Origin: HKCCE3408 sp039191215
GTDB lineage: Bacteria; Pseudomonadota; Alphaproteobacteria; Rhodobacterales; Rhodobacteraceae
Direction: 5' to 3'
DNA: 64,000 nucleotides
NCBI GenBank assembly: GCA_039191215.1
Contig: JBCCXT010000016.1
Location: 1-64,000 of the forward strand
How positions within the stretch are numbered: the stretch's first letter is position 1; each line of letters opens with the position of its first letter. The position numbers and the translations under genes are program-made. The notes under the pieces were generated by a model. That model ran no database searches, was not told the origin of the DNA, and saw nothing but the letters and a program-made list of their open reading frames with translations. Shown here piece by piece: positions 26,349 through 35,867 of the stretch.

Positions 26349-26476
26349 CCCGCCCCGTTGGTGGCAAAGCAGGCGCGGCACGTCAACGCCCCGTGGTATT
26401 CAAGCCGGCTCTTACGCGGCGTCTCTTTCCGAAGCCTTAATGAAGGCCAGGCGCGCGCGAACTGGGCTGCCGGTGC

Positions 26477-28651
26477 CTAGTCAGGGCCGTGGGTCAGTTC
26501 GGGCACATCCGCCGCGCCGGCTGATCCCCGCCCCGACAGCGACGGGTTTTCCATAAAAAACCGGTGGCAACTGAATGGGTTTTCCAGCGTCGACAGATCA
26601 GGCCGCGAGAATGAGCCGTCCGCGTTGAGTACCCATGACTGCGCCTCATCGCGCAAATTTGCGGCCATAATCTGCTCTACGATCTGGGCGCGGACTGTCG
26701 GGTTTTGGCATTCAACCAGCGTCTCGACCCGCCGGTTCAAGTTGCGCCCCATCCAATCGGCCGAGGAGATAAAGACCCGCGCCTGCTTCGACGGCAAGCC
26801 ATGGCCATTGCCGAAACACACAATCCGCGAATGCTCCAAGAACCGACCGACAACGGATTTAACCCGGATGTTTTCGGAAAGCCCGGCCACGCCGGGCCGC
26901 ACGCCACAAATGCCGCGGATCACAAGGTCGATCTTCACGCCCGCCTGGCTGGCCGCATAAAGCGCGTCAATCACATCGGGCTCAATCAGGCTGTTGAGCT
27001 TTGCCCAAACAACCGCCGTTCGGCCCGCTTTGGCATGTTCGGCCTCCGCTTGCAGGCATTCGATGATGCGCGTTTTCATCGTCATCGGTGAGATGGCGAT
27101 GTTTTCCAGCACTTCCGGTTCGGCATACCCGCCGACCAGGTTGAACACCTTGGTGGCATCGCGGCCCAAGGCGGCATCGGTGGTAAATAGGCTCAGATCG
27201 GTGTAGATCTTTGCCGTGATCGGGTGGTAATTGCCGGTCCCGAAATGGGTGTAGGTCACCAGCCGCTTGCCCTCACGCCGGACAACCGTGCTGATCTTGG
27301 CATGTGTTTTATAATTCACAAATCCATAGACGACCTGTGCGCCAGATCGCTCAAGCTTGCGCGATTGGCGGATATTGGCGGCCTCGTCAAAGCGCGCTTT
27401 GAGCTCAACCAGGGCGGTGACGGACTTGCCGTTTTCTGCCGCCTCGCACAATGCCGCCACAATCGGGCTTTCGTTCGATGTCCGGTAAAGCGTCTGCTTG
27501 ATCGCCACAACATGTGGGTCGCGCGCAGCCTGGGCCAGAAACCGGATGACCATGTCAAAGGTTTCGTAGGGGTGATGCAGCAGCATGTCCTTTTGTCGGA
27601 TTGAGGCGAACATATCGCCTTCATGATCCTGGACGCGTTCGGGCACACGCGGGCTGAAGGAGGGCCATAACAGATCTGGCCGTTCGTCGATCACCAATTC
27701 GCGCAGGCGAGAAAGCCCGATCATGCCAGGAACTTCAACGATTTCGTCGCCCGATACCTCTAACTCTTCAACGATCTCGTCGCGCAGATCTGTCGGCGCG
27801 CCGACCGAAATTTGCAGGCGCACAACTTCGCCCCGGCGGCGGCGCTTAAGGGCGGTTTCAAACTCTCGCACCAGGTCTTCGGCCTCTTCCTCCACCTCCA
27901 AATCGCTGTCGCGAAGGATACGAAAAATGCATGAGCCGGTCAGTTTGTAGCCCGGGAAAAGTGCGCCGACATGCATCAGCAGCAGCTCTTCGAGCGGCAA
28001 AAAGCGGGCCGTGCCGTCATCTACCGGCAGGCGGACAAAGCGCTCGATCTGGCCGGGGATCGGCAGCAGCGCCTGCAGCGCGCGGCCGTCTCGCGCCCGC
28101 TTCATCTGCAGGGCCAGGCTGAAACCTTCATTGGCGATGAACGGAAACGGATGGGCTGGGTCAATCGCTAACGGTGTCAGGACCGGAAAAACCTGGGTGA
28201 GAAAGTAGTTCTCGAGAAATTGCTTGTCGGATGCGTTCAGCCCGGGCCGGGCCAGAAGCTTGATGCCCGCGCCCTCAAGCTCTGATCGCAGCGACTGCCA
28301 AGCTTCCTGCTGCGCCGCCATAAGCTTGCGCGCATCGGCATTGATGAGCGCCAGTTGCTCCGCCGGGCTGCGCCCGTCATCAGATGGCGTGGCGACACCT
28401 TCTTCGGCCAGATTGCGAAGCCCTGCGACGCGTACGGTATAAAATTCATCCAAGTTGGCCGCTGAGATTGACACAAATCGCACCCGTTCAAGCAGCGGAA
28501 CGCGCGGATTGTCGGCCTCCTCCAAGACCCGCCAGTTAAACGCCAGCCAAGACAATTCACGGTTAAAGAAGCGCCGCGGCCCAGTTAGCTCGTCATCCGG
28601 CAACGTTGCCGGGGCAGGATAGGTGTCGGTCAGAAAATTCGGCTGTGTCAT
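26477..28651 (-). CDS. ppk: Polyphosphate kinase 1
   Basis: Reversible polymerase that makes inorganic polyphosphate from ATP. The 724-residue chain has the four PPK1 domains: N-terminal helical domain (RFFNRELSWLAFNWRVLEEA), head domain, and two phospholipase-D-like catalytic domains. The autophosphorylated His is expected within THFGTGNYHPITAKIYTDL, and ALVELKARFDEAANI and RVFISSADWMGRNLNRRVE are further PPK1 signatures. It stands between hda and ppx on one strand. No strong Shine-Dalgarno sequence precedes the ATG. Confidence 0.96.
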   Translation of the reverse strand: MTQPNFLTDTYPAPATLPDDELTGPRRFFNRELSWLAFNWRVLEEADNPRVPLLERVRFVSISAANLDEFYTVRVAGLRNLAEEGVATPSDDGRSPAEQLALINADARKLMAAQQEAWQSLRSELEGAGIKLLARPGLNASDKQFLENYFLTQVFPVLTPLAIDPAHPFPFIANEGFSLALQMKRARDGRALQALLPIPGQIERFVRLPVDDGTARFLPLEELLLMHVGALFPGYKLTGSCIFRILRDSDLEVEEEAEDLVREFETALKRRRRGEVVRLQISVGAPTDLRDEIVEELEVSGDEIVEVPGMIGLSRLRELVIDERPDLLWPSFSPRVPERVQDHEGDMFASIRQKDMLLHHPYETFDMVIRFLAQAARDPHVVAIKQTLYRTSNESPIVAALCEAAENGKSVTALVELKARFDEAANIRQSRKLERSGAQVVYGFVNYKTHAKISTVVRREGKRLVTYTHFGTGNYHPITAKIYTDLSLFTTDAALGRDATKVFNLVGGYAEPEVLENIAISPMTMKTRIIECLQAEAEHAKAGRTAVVWAKLNSLIEPDVIDALYAASQAGVKIDLVIRGICGVRPGVAGLSENIRVKSVVGRFLEHSRIVCFGNGHGLPSKQARVFISSADWMGRNLNRRVETLVECQNPTVRAQIVEQIMAANLRDEAQSWVLNADGSFSRPDLSTLENPFSCHRFFMENPSLSGRGSAGAADVPELTHGPD

Positions 28652-28692
28652 GAGTTTGGGACTAGACGTGCAAGATGTCGCTGAGATGACAA

Positions 28693-29367
28693 CTATGCCC
28701 TGGATAGGCCGGAAAGCACAATGCGCGCCAAGTCCCGCGTGGGCGCGCGCTGTTCGGCCATGGCCAAAGCATCAAGCGCCTCGATGAAGCGCGCGGCCGC
28801 CGCAAAAGACCGCTCGACCCGGGCGGCTGCATAAGCCAGTGTTGTCGGGCGCACGGCCAGTTGGCGATCTTGGCTCAGCTTCACCATCACGGCCGTCAGT
28901 AACGCGTCATCGGGTGGCCCCATGCGCAATAGCCCGGCCTGCGCCATGCGGCTTGCAAGATCAGGCAAGCCGAGATGCCAATGCGCAGCCGGTTCGCGCG
29001 CGGTCAACAAAAGCGGCGCTGCACGCGCGCTGAGCGCGTTGTGGAGGTGGAACAGCGCCTCTTCGTTGGCGCTTTGCCCGGCAATCTCGGAGGCGTCCTC
29101 GACGGCCACTGCCACGGCATCGCGCAATGGCTCGGCCCGCGCCGCCAGATCTGTCGCCGCAACGATCTCTGCCCCGGTTAACGCCGCCCAAACATGCGCC
29201 AGATGTGTCTTTCCGGCTCCTTCCGGGCCCACCAGGATCGCTTTGGCAAACGGCCAGTCAGCCCAGGCTTCGATGCCCTGAACGGCTGCCGCATTTGCGT
29301 CAGAGACGAAAAAATCCGCCCGACCCATCGCCGGCCGGTGCGGCAGGTCGAAGGTCAGCTGGCTCAT
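28693..29367 (-). CDS. hda: DnaA-like regulatory protein (Hda/HdaA)
   Basis: A 224-residue AAA+ protein resembling the ATPase part of DnaA. Hda with the DNA clamp stimulates ATP hydrolysis by DnaA and prevents over-initiation. The P-loop is VGPEGAGKTHLAHVW near residue 47; RPTTLAYAAARVERSFAAA matches the sensor/lid region. The Walker B segment (VAVEDASEI) is shorter than in DnaA. Its ATG overlaps the stop codon of the upstream membrane protein gene in an ATGA arrangement, so the two are translated together. A short N-terminus (MSQLTFDLP) matches the clamp-binding motif position of Hda. Confidence 0.88.
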   Translation of the reverse strand: MSQLTFDLPHRPAMGRADFFVSDANAAAVQGIEAWADWPFAKAILVGPEGAGKTHLAHVWAALTGAEIVAATDLAARAEPLRDAVAVAVEDASEIAGQSANEEALFHLHNALSARAAPLLLTAREPAAHWHLGLPDLASRMAQAGLLRMGPPDDALLTAVMVKLSQDRQLAVRPTTLAYAAARVERSFAAAARFIEALDALAMAEQRAPTRDLARIVLSGLSRA

Positions 29368-30440
29368 TCCTCATCCGTCGCGCGCGCAGCAACCCCGCGA
29401 TACAAAAGTCCCTCGCGGTAGCGCGCGATCGCATATCGGATCAGGACGCCGATCATGGCCGCAACTGGGACGGCGACCAAAAAGCCCACAAGCCCAAAAA
29501 CCGCGCCAAAGGCGGAAAGCGCGAATATCAGCCAGACCGGATGCAGCCCGATCGACTGTCCGACAAGATTGGGCGTCAGGATGTTTCCCTCGACAAATTG
29601 GCCGACCTGAAACACGGCGTAGAAGGCAAGGATCCACAGCCAATCGCCCCAAAACTGAAAAAGCGCAAGCCCGACCGCCAGCGCGCCGCCAATAAGCGCG
29701 CCCAGATACGGGATGAAAGTCAAAAGCCCCGCGACAAACCCTACCAAAACACCGAAATTAAGCCCCATCAGCATCAGCGCCACGGCATAAAATATGCCCA
29801 AGATCAGGCAGACCGTACCCTGGCCACGGACAAAACTTGCCAGCGTCTCGTCGATCTGGCGGGCCAGGTCGCGAATGACCGGTGCGTGATCGCGCGGCAA
29901 CAACCTGTCGATCGCGGCCACCATCCTGTCCCAGTCCTTCAGCATGTAGAAAAAGACCACCGGCACGACGATCACAAAGACCAGCACGTTGACGACACCC
30001 TGGGCGGAATTAAGCGCAAGGCTCAGCAATTCGTCGCCGCGCGCCTGGATGGTCTGGCCAATCGAAGCGACTGAATCGGTCAAAGGTGATGAGCCTTCAC
30101 CAATCGCCTCCGGGAAGCGTTCGTTCAACCAGGTCTGGACGCTATCAAAGATGGTGGGTGCCTGACGCACAAGCTCAACAGTCTGTGAAACCAGAAGCGG
30201 AATGACCACCACAAGCGCCACGACAAGTGTAAGGATGGCAATGAGACAGATGATGATTGTTGCCCAAAGGCGCGATAGCCCCAATCGCTCCAGCCGGTCT
30301 GCTACTGGATCGAGGAAATAGGCCAGCGCGCCACCGACGATAAAGGGCAGCACCACATCGCCCAACTGCCACAAGATCAACAAGAACACCGCCGCCGCGA
30401 TGCCCCAATAGATCAATTGCTGCCGCACAGGGAGAGCCAT
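29364..30440 (-). CDS. AI-2E family membrane permease (PerM-like)
   Basis: An inner-membrane protein of 358 residues with about seven to eight hydrophobic segments, starting with LIYWGIAAAVFLLILWQLGDVVLPF and ending with VGFLVAVPVAAMIGVLIRYA. Family hallmarks include VVPVVFFYMLKDWDRM and LTFIPYLGALIGG. Members have been linked to autoinducer-2 export or ion transport; the substrate here is unknown. The start at 30440 has AAGAGG unusually close (two bases). Its first codons overlap the 3' end of a decayed hydrolase gene. Its stop overlaps the hda start. Confidence 0.87.
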   Translation of the reverse strand: MALPVRQQLIYWGIAAAVFLLILWQLGDVVLPFIVGGALAYFLDPVADRLERLGLSRLWATIIICLIAILTLVVALVVVIPLLVSQTVELVRQAPTIFDSVQTWLNERFPEAIGEGSSPLTDSVASIGQTIQARGDELLSLALNSAQGVVNVLVFVIVVPVVFFYMLKDWDRMVAAIDRLLPRDHAPVIRDLARQIDETLASFVRGQGTVCLILGIFYAVALMLMGLNFGVLVGFVAGLLTFIPYLGALIGGALAVGLALFQFWGDWLWILAFYAVFQVGQFVEGNILTPNLVGQSIGLHPVWLIFALSAFGAVFGLVGFLVAVPVAAMIGVLIRYAIARYREGLLYRGVAARATDEE

Positions 30441-30995
30441 GGCCTCTTGATGCCCGCTTCGTCGCGCCGAATAAAGGCCAAAAGGCGCGACCAAAGCTCC
30501 GGCTTAGTGGCGAAGTGGAAGGCAAGGCCCTGATCTGGCACGCCAAACACATCCGCCGGGTTACCCGACGCCGGCAACAGATCGGCCAAGACCAGCGTCA
30601 TCTTGAGGTCCCATACCTCGTCTGCATCGCCGACCGAAAGAAAGACAGGTCTTGGAAAGTTTTCGACCTCAATGACTTGCCCCGGTCGTAGCTTATCTTC
30701 TTGGCCGGCCAAGATCAGGCACGGGCATTGATTTTACCGCAGGGCACGCCGAACCGAAAAACATCGGGATCAAAAGCAGGCATGCAATGATCAGCCGGGG
30801 CATTGGCTTCGATCCGGCGAAACGGCAGTTCCGCGCCGCCGATGGCCGCAGATGCATCGCCAACTCGCCGCGACGTGACCAACGAGAGCCCGGTCCTTCT
30901 GCGCCATGCAGGATCATGAGACCCGGCACCTTTGCGCCGCCGGCAGCGGTGTAAAACGAACCCAATCCAGGAGTATCAACAAGCGTGATCGACAT
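30413..30995 (-). pseudogene. Decayed dienelactone hydrolase/acyl-CoA thioester hydrolase-like gene
   Basis: Two frames carry pieces of one alpha/beta hydrolase. From 30995 the N-terminal piece reads VPGLMILHGAEGPGSRWSRRGELAM, then leaves frame; the alternative frame continues as an open but unrecognisable stretch. From about 30700 a second frame gives the C-terminal piece IEVENFPRPVFLSVGDADEVWD and DQGLAFHFATKPELWSRLLAF, which contains the acid and His region of the fold. The whole is under 200 codons, shorter than an intact member, and the middle with the nucleophile is missing. This indicates at least one frameshift and an internal deletion. The 3' end overlaps the start of the permease gene. 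Confidence 0.75.
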
Positions 30996-31033
30996 GCGCG
31001 CGCTTCCACTCGCGCCAATTCGCGCCCGCCCGA

Positions 31034-31076
31034 GCCCAGATCTGGGCGAGATATAGACTTGGCGGGCTTGCCCGCC
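31034..31076 (-). terminator. Twin palindromes after methylmalonyl-CoA mutase
   Basis: GGCGGG-CAAG-CCCGCC (31061-31076, minus strand) lies 16 bases past the mutase stop; a perfect 14-base palindrome GCCCAGATCTGGGC (31034-31047) follows. A run of T is lacking, so termination strength is uncertain. Confidence 0.4.
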
Positions 31077-31091
31077 GCCACTGGATCACGA

Positions 31092-33224
31092 TCAGCCGTT
31101 TGCCTCACCGATTAGGCGCAGGATATCACGCGCTGCATCCGGAATATTCGTGCCTGGTCCAAAGATCGCCTTGACGCCGGCATCATACAAATACGCGTAA
31201 TCTTGCTGCGGGATGACCCCGCCACAGATGACGATGATCTCACCCGCGCCCGCCGCCTTAAGCGCCTGTACAAGTTTAGGCGCCAAGGTTTTATGGCCCG
31301 CAGCCTGCGAACTTATCCCCACAACATGCACATCGTTATCCACAGCGTCTTGGGCCGCCTCTTCCGGCGTCTGAAACAGCGGGCCCACATCAACATCAAA
31401 GCCGATATCGGCAAATGCCGTCGCGATGACTTTGGCGCCCCGATCATGGCCATCTTGGCCCATTTTAACCACAAGCATCCGGGGCCTGCGCCCCTCTGCC
31501 TCGGCAAATCCTGCGACATATGCTTGAATTGCAGCAAAACCTTCATCGCCGTCATAGGCCGCGCCATAGACACCGGCGAGGGTTTTTACCTCGGCCCTAT
31601 GGCGGCCGAAAACCTTTTCCATAGACATGGATATCTCTCCCACACTTGCCCGTGCCCGGGCCGCCTCCACCGCTGCGGCAAGCAAATTGCCATCAGCGGC
31701 AGCCACCGCTTCCAGTGCCGTTAGCGCAGCTTGGCAGGCCGCCTCGTCACGGCCCGACCGGATGCTATCGAGCCGGGCAATTTGCGCCGCGCGCACCGCG
31801 TCATTGTCGATCTCGAGTATATCGATCGGGTCTTCGGCGTCTTTGCGGTACTTATTGACGCCCACGATGACCTCATCGCCTCGGTCGATCATCGCCTGGC
31901 GCCGCGCCGCCGTCTCTTCGATGCGCAGCTTTGGCATGCCAGAGGCAACCGCCTTGGTCATACCGCCCATCTCCTCGACCTCTTCGATCAGCGCCCAAGC
32001 CTGTTTGGCAAGCTCCGCCGTCAAAGCTTCAACATAATAAGAGCCCGCCAGCGGGTCGACGACATTCGTCACCCCTGTTTCTTCCTGCAAAATCAGTTGC
32101 GTATTGCGCGCGATGCGGGCGGCGAATTCCGTCGGCAGGGCAATGGCCTCATCCAGCGCGTTTGTGTGCAAAGACTGCGTGCCACCCAGAACCGCGCTCA
32201 TCGCTTCATAGGCTGTGCGCACCACGTTGTTATAGGGGTCCTGCTCTTGCAGGCTCACTCCTGAGGTCTGGCAATGGGTCCGCAACATCTTGGAGCGCGG
32301 ATTTTTCGGTTCAAACTCATCCATGATGCGGCTCCAGAGCAGCCGCGCAGCGCGCAGCTTGGCTGCCTCCATGAAAAAGTTCATGCCAATGGCAAAAAAG
32401 AAACTGAGCCGCCCGGCGAACTTATCGACATCCATGCCGCGCGCGATGGCTGCGCGCACATATTCCCGTCCATCGGCCAGCGTATAGGCCAGCTCTTGGA
32501 CCAGGTTCGCGCCCGCCTCTTGCATGTGATAGCCCGAAATCGAAATCGAATTGAACTTTGGCATCTCCGTGGCTGTGTAGTCGATGATATCGGCAACGAT
32601 CCTCATCGAAGGCTCGGGCGGATAAACATAGGTATTGCGCACCATAAACTCTTTGAGAATGTCGTTCTGGATCGTGCCGGACAAAAGGCCGCGATCGACG
32701 CCTTGCTCCTCTCCGGCGACGATGAAATTGGCCAGGACCGGGATCACCGCGCCATTCATGGTCATCGAGACGGAGACCTTTTCCAGCGGTATCCCGTTGA
32801 AAAGGATTTTCATGTCCTCGACAGAATCGATGGCCACACCGGCCTTGCCCACATCGCCCAGAACCCGCGGATGGTCGCTGTCATAGCCGCGATGGGTGGC
32901 CAGATCGAACGCGACCGATACGCCCTGCTGCCCGGCTGCCAGCGCTTTGCGGTAGAAAGCGTTCGATTCTTCGGCCGTCGAAAAGCCCGCATATTGCCGG
33001 ATCGTCCAGGGCCTGCCTGCATACATCGTGGCCTTCACGCCGCGGGTAAACGGCGCCGTTCCCGGCAAACTGCCCAGATGATTCAACCCGTCCAGATCGG
33101 CATCGGTGTAAAGCGGCTTGACGGCGATCCCTTCCAGCGTCTCCCAGGTCAGATCTTCCGGCTCGCGGCCTTTAAGTTCAGCGCGAGCCAGGTCAGCCCA
33201 CGCGTCGGTCTTGTCCTTCGGCAT
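31092..33224 (-). CDS. scpA: Methylmalonyl-CoA mutase (adenosylcobalamin-dependent)
   Basis: Converts (R)-methylmalonyl-CoA to succinyl-CoA, the last step of propionyl-CoA assimilation. The 710-residue single chain holds the substrate-binding TIM barrel (RQYAGFSTAEESNAFYR and VAFDLATHRGYDSDHPR near residue 76-120) and the C-terminal cobalamin domain with GQDGHDRG, where His593 is the expected lower axial ligand to cobalt. AGAGGA lies about 8 bases before the ATG at 33224. It overlaps the 3' end of the sulfotransferase-like gene by 32 bases. It works with pccA/pccB, encoded upstream on the same strand, and needs the cofactor completed by CobS/CobT. The epimerase and a MeaB chaperone are not in this window. 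Confidence 0.97.
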   Translation of the reverse strand: MPKDKTDAWADLARAELKGREPEDLTWETLEGIAVKPLYTDADLDGLNHLGSLPGTAPFTRGVKATMYAGRPWTIRQYAGFSTAEESNAFYRKALAAGQQGVSVAFDLATHRGYDSDHPRVLGDVGKAGVAIDSVEDMKILFNGIPLEKVSVSMTMNGAVIPVLANFIVAGEEQGVDRGLLSGTIQNDILKEFMVRNTYVYPPEPSMRIVADIIDYTATEMPKFNSISISGYHMQEAGANLVQELAYTLADGREYVRAAIARGMDVDKFAGRLSFFFAIGMNFFMEAAKLRAARLLWSRIMDEFEPKNPRSKMLRTHCQTSGVSLQEQDPYNNVVRTAYEAMSAVLGGTQSLHTNALDEAIALPTEFAARIARNTQLILQEETGVTNVVDPLAGSYYVEALTAELAKQAWALIEEVEEMGGMTKAVASGMPKLRIEETAARRQAMIDRGDEVIVGVNKYRKDAEDPIDILEIDNDAVRAAQIARLDSIRSGRDEAACQAALTALEAVAAADGNLLAAAVEAARARASVGEISMSMEKVFGRHRAEVKTLAGVYGAAYDGDEGFAAIQAYVAGFAEAEGRRPRMLVVKMGQDGHDRGAKVIATAFADIGFDVDVGPLFQTPEEAAQDAVDNDVHVVGISSQAAGHKTLAPKLVQALKAAGAGEIIVICGGVIPQQDYAYLYDAGVKAIFGPGTNIPDAARDILRLIGEANG

Positions 33225-34119
33225 CGCTTTGTCCTCTTCTAACTCCTGCAGCGATCGGATCGGTGTCCAGATCGTCAATATATCTTATCCGCCCACCCGG
33301 ACCGGCACGGAGCCAGGCGATATCCTCGGCATAGGCCGCCTGCAAAACGCGCCGTTCACTGCCGTCAAATGGCATGAAACGACCCATTGTCTCAATCACG
33401 CCGGCATCGCTTTCGCCCAGATCAGCCAAATGGCGGCGGATCGCTGCGGGCGTGGGGGAGGCATTGTGCCAGTCCCGTATGCCCGAAAGCCGTGGCAGAT
33501 CGTCGCCCAAAAGCCCGCGCGCGGCAATCTCCGGCCGGGCCGACATGACCTCATGCGTCCAGACAACGACCTCTGATGCCGGAAATGCGGCCGCAATTTC
33601 TTCGATCACGTGGCGCCAGCGCCGCTTTTGGGCAGCCAGTTCGGCGGCCAGCAGACGCGACGGCACCGGCCCGCTGCGCGCCACGCAAAATGCCAGCACC
33701 GACGCCCACCACGCATCATAAGACCGAATGCCCAAAGCCACACGGCGGCAAAACGGCCCAAATGTCGTGGCCAATCGAGCGGCCCGGGCGGCCACATCGG
33801 GGTAAAGCGAAGTTTTTGCCAGGGCCTGGCCCATCGTGCCGACCATGTTTTCCTCGCTGACCAGCAGCTTCTTAGCACCTTCATCCGCCAAACCCGATAA
33901 TGCCCGCTCAACGCGGCCGCTTGGAGACGGCCTCGTGCCACCCCAAGGAAAACTACGCTCAGCCGAGCCCAAAAGCCCTTCGAACAAGTCCGATCTGGTG
34001 CGCTTGGGGCCCCAGTAAACGCATCCCTGCGCGCGTAAAACCGGCCCGCTTTGGCCCAGCATGCGCTGGAAGGTTGTCGTCGCCGTGCGATGCACGCCGA
34101 AATGCAAGATCACGTCCAC
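33193..34119 (-). CDS. Sulfotransferase-like protein
   Basis: A 308-residue protein whose N-terminus VDVILHFGVHRTATTTFQRML matches the 5'-phosphosulfate-binding loop of PAPS-dependent sulfotransferases; the usual Gly of RTGTT is Ala here. The rest is consistent with the alpha/beta sulfotransferase fold. I place the start at GTG 34119: GGAG lies seven bases upstream, and the frame continues far upstream only as non-coding antisense sequence. A second GTG at 34113 is an alternative. The 3' end runs 32 bases into the mutase gene, so the two are probably co-transcribed. Acceptor substrate unknown. Confidence 0.7.
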   Translation of the reverse strand: MDVILHFGVHRTATTTFQRMLGQSGPVLRAQGCVYWGPKRTRSDLFEGLLGSAERSFPWGGTRPSPSGRVERALSGLADEGAKKLLVSEENMVGTMGQALAKTSLYPDVAARAARLATTFGPFCRRVALGIRSYDAWWASVLAFCVARSGPVPSRLLAAELAAQKRRWRHVIEEIAAAFPASEVVVWTHEVMSARPEIAARGLLGDDLPRLSGIRDWHNASPTPAAIRRHLADLGESDAGVIETMGRFMPFDGSERRVLQAAYAEDIAWLRAGPGGRIRYIDDLDTDPIAAGVRRGQSDAEGQDRRVG

Positions 34120-34264
34120 GAGGGGTCTCCGCCTGAATTGGGCTCGGAGCCTCTTGTGCGGATGTCTGGTGAAGAGCGCGTAAATCACGTGCCCGTGCGG
34201 CACACCGACGAAAGGCTTCGCTTTCGCGGTTGGCATGCCTATATCTGGCCAGAGCGGAGGTGTT

Positions 34265-34747
34265 ATGACGCGAACCGGAACGGCAATTTTTGCAACTATT
34301 TTAGGTCTCTGGACAGCCCAGGGCGCCTTTGCGCAGGATGTGGCTGCGGCCCAAGATGGCGGCGAGGGATTGGTCGAAGCCGCGGTCGATCCTTTGGCGC
34401 CGCGCGACGCAACGACAACGGAATTGAGTGAATTTCTTTGGACCCATCGGCCCATCATCGTCTTTGCCGACACGCCGGCAGACCCGCGTTTCCAGGAACA
34501 ATTGGCGCTACTGACCGAACGGCCGCAAGTCCTGCTGGACCGCGATGTTGTCATCATCGTCGATACCGATCCGGACGCGCGTTCTGATATCCGCCAAGAC
34601 CTGCGTCCTCGGGGATTTGCCGTTGTGGTGATGACCAAAGACGGCGCTGTCGGGTTTCGCAGCCCGTCGCCGCGCGACATCCGAGAGCTCACCCGACGGA
34701 TCGACAATTTCGCCATCCGGCAGGAAGAGCTTCGATTGGGCGGATAA
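34265..34747 (+). CDS. Exported DUF4174-like protein
   Basis: A 160-residue protein with a signal peptide (GTAIFATILGLWTAQGAFAQ, cleavage near residue 24) and a mature domain I relate to DUF4174: LSEFLWTHRPIIVFAD, DPRFQEQLALL, LDRDVVIIVDTDPDARS and GFAVVVMTKDGAVGFR. The fold looks thioredoxin-like but there is no CxxC motif. The ATG at 34265 is preceded by GGAGG at ideal spacing. Divergent from the sulfotransferase-like gene. Function unknown. Confidence 0.8.
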   Translation: MTRTGTAIFATILGLWTAQGAFAQDVAAAQDGGEGLVEAAVDPLAPRDATTTELSEFLWTHRPIIVFADTPADPRFQEQLALLTERPQVLLDRDVVIIVDTDPDARSDIRQDLRPRGFAVVVMTKDGAVGFRSPSPRDIRELTRRIDNFAIRQEELRLGG

Positions 34748-34803
34748 CACAAGCAACCGCCCAAGTTATTGATTTTTTGACCCCTAACCCCCATATAAGG
34801 CGC

Positions 34804-34887
34804 ATGATAAAAGAGTTTATCCATATGTGCGCTGAGCCGCGCCAGCCTGAACGGTCCCCGGTCGATCCCATTGGTGGGCTGATCTAA
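34804..34887 (+). CDS. Possible 27-codon small protein
   Basis: A short frame beginning MIKEFIHMCAEPRQPERSPV and ending in GGLI, in the gap between the DUF4174-like gene and a convergent membrane protein gene. AAGG lies four bases before the ATG. The codons used (CCG, CGC, GTC, GAT, CTG) resemble neighbouring genes. There is no independent support, so this could be chance. Confidence 0.25.
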   Translation: MIKEFIHMCAEPRQPERSPVDPIGGLI

Positions 34888-34889
34888 GG

Positions 34890-35867
34890 TCATCGGAACG
34901 GCCATTGTTCCGGTGGTACGGGCATGATTTCTGGATTGACCAGAAAGCCGTCTTTTTCCTTTCGCCGCAAAGCCTTATCTTGCACTTCAAGGGCTTCGTT
35001 TAGGGCAACAAGCGCTGCGAGCCCCCAGCTTAACGCATTGGCCCGGCGGCTTAGGACCATGGCGACAAGATTTTTCTGGCGTTCCGGCGGAAGCGAGCGC
35101 CCGAACTCGGACCGCGAATCTTCAATTGCGCTGCAATAATCGGTGTAGACGGCATAAAATCGGATCACGACTTCCAAGGTGCGTGCGTCCAAGGTCTGCA
35201 CATTTGCCGACACGGCATGGAATACAACCGGCGCGCTGTCCTGGGTCCAAAACGGCAGGTAATCTCCCTCGCCGCCATCGCCTTCCGGCCCGCCCTGTTC
35301 AATCCGGTCCACCGCATCCTTGCGATCACCTTCGAGCGACCAGGTATCGAGGGTCTCAACAAAAGTGAAAATCTCACCACGAAGCGCGTGCATGACGTCG
35401 CGCTTGGTTTCATCGCGGATCAGTGCTTGGCGAAAATCGGCGACCATCGCGGTTGCAAGCCAGCCAAAGGCGATGATCGTGCCGGCCAAGAGCCCATTGA
35501 GCGGGACCGAACCCGAACCACCCGTCGCCTCTGCCACATAGGGCAAGACAAGTGCCATCAGAGCGACCAACGCAAGCAAGAAGACGGGTAGCAGAACCAG
35601 GCTTGTGCGGGCGAAAACCACGCCCAATATGCGCGACCAGCGGCGTATATCGCGGCCCATATCTGTGTAGCGCAGCGGGCCATTGATCGCCGCAAAGCGC
35701 GGCCCAATCAGCGCAAGCATCATGGCCAGGAACACAGACGCGGCGATGAGGGACAGCCAGCCGGGCCAGGCCGAAAGCGGCCACGCAATGGCGGCCAAAA
35801 CGGCCAATGCGGCAAACAATCCCGCCGCGCCGATGCTCGACGCATCGACATCGGCGCCCGGTGTCAC
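34890..35867 (-). CDS. Membrane protein of unknown function, coupled to pccA
   Basis: A 325-residue protein with about four hydrophobic segments in the first 160 residues (for example GLFAALAVLAAIAWPLSAW, LIAASVFLAMMLALIGP, LVLLPVFLLALVALMALVLPY and GLLAGTIIAFGWLATAMV) and a soluble C-terminal half that contains an acidic, glycine-rich loop and a helical region. I recognise no domain. The start is a GTG whose bases overlap the pccA stop (GTGA), so translation depends on pccA. The tight link suggests a role connected to propionyl-CoA carboxylase or to expression at the same time, but nothing in the sequence names it. Confidence 0.75.
   Translation of the reverse strand: MTPGADVDASSIGAAGLFAALAVLAAIAWPLSAWPGWLSLIAASVFLAMMLALIGPRFAAINGPLRYTDMGRDIRRWSRILGVVFARTSLVLLPVFLLALVALMALVLPYVAEATGGSGSVPLNGLLAGTIIAFGWLATAMVADFRQALIRDETKRDVMHALRGEIFTFVETLDTWSLEGDRKDAVDRIEQGGPEGDGGEGDYLPFWTQDSAPVVFHAVSANVQTLDARTLEVVIRFYAVYTDYCSAIEDSRSEFGRSLPPERQKNLVAMVLSRRANALSWGLAALVALNEALEVQDKALRRKEKDGFLVNPEIMPVPPEQWPFR

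Noticed and set aside
33193..34905. A 570-residue protein covering the whole minus-strand frame
   Set aside because: The first 260 codons are antisense to the DUF4174-like gene and have no protein-like character; the sulfotransferase start with a ribosome site at 34119 explains the rest.
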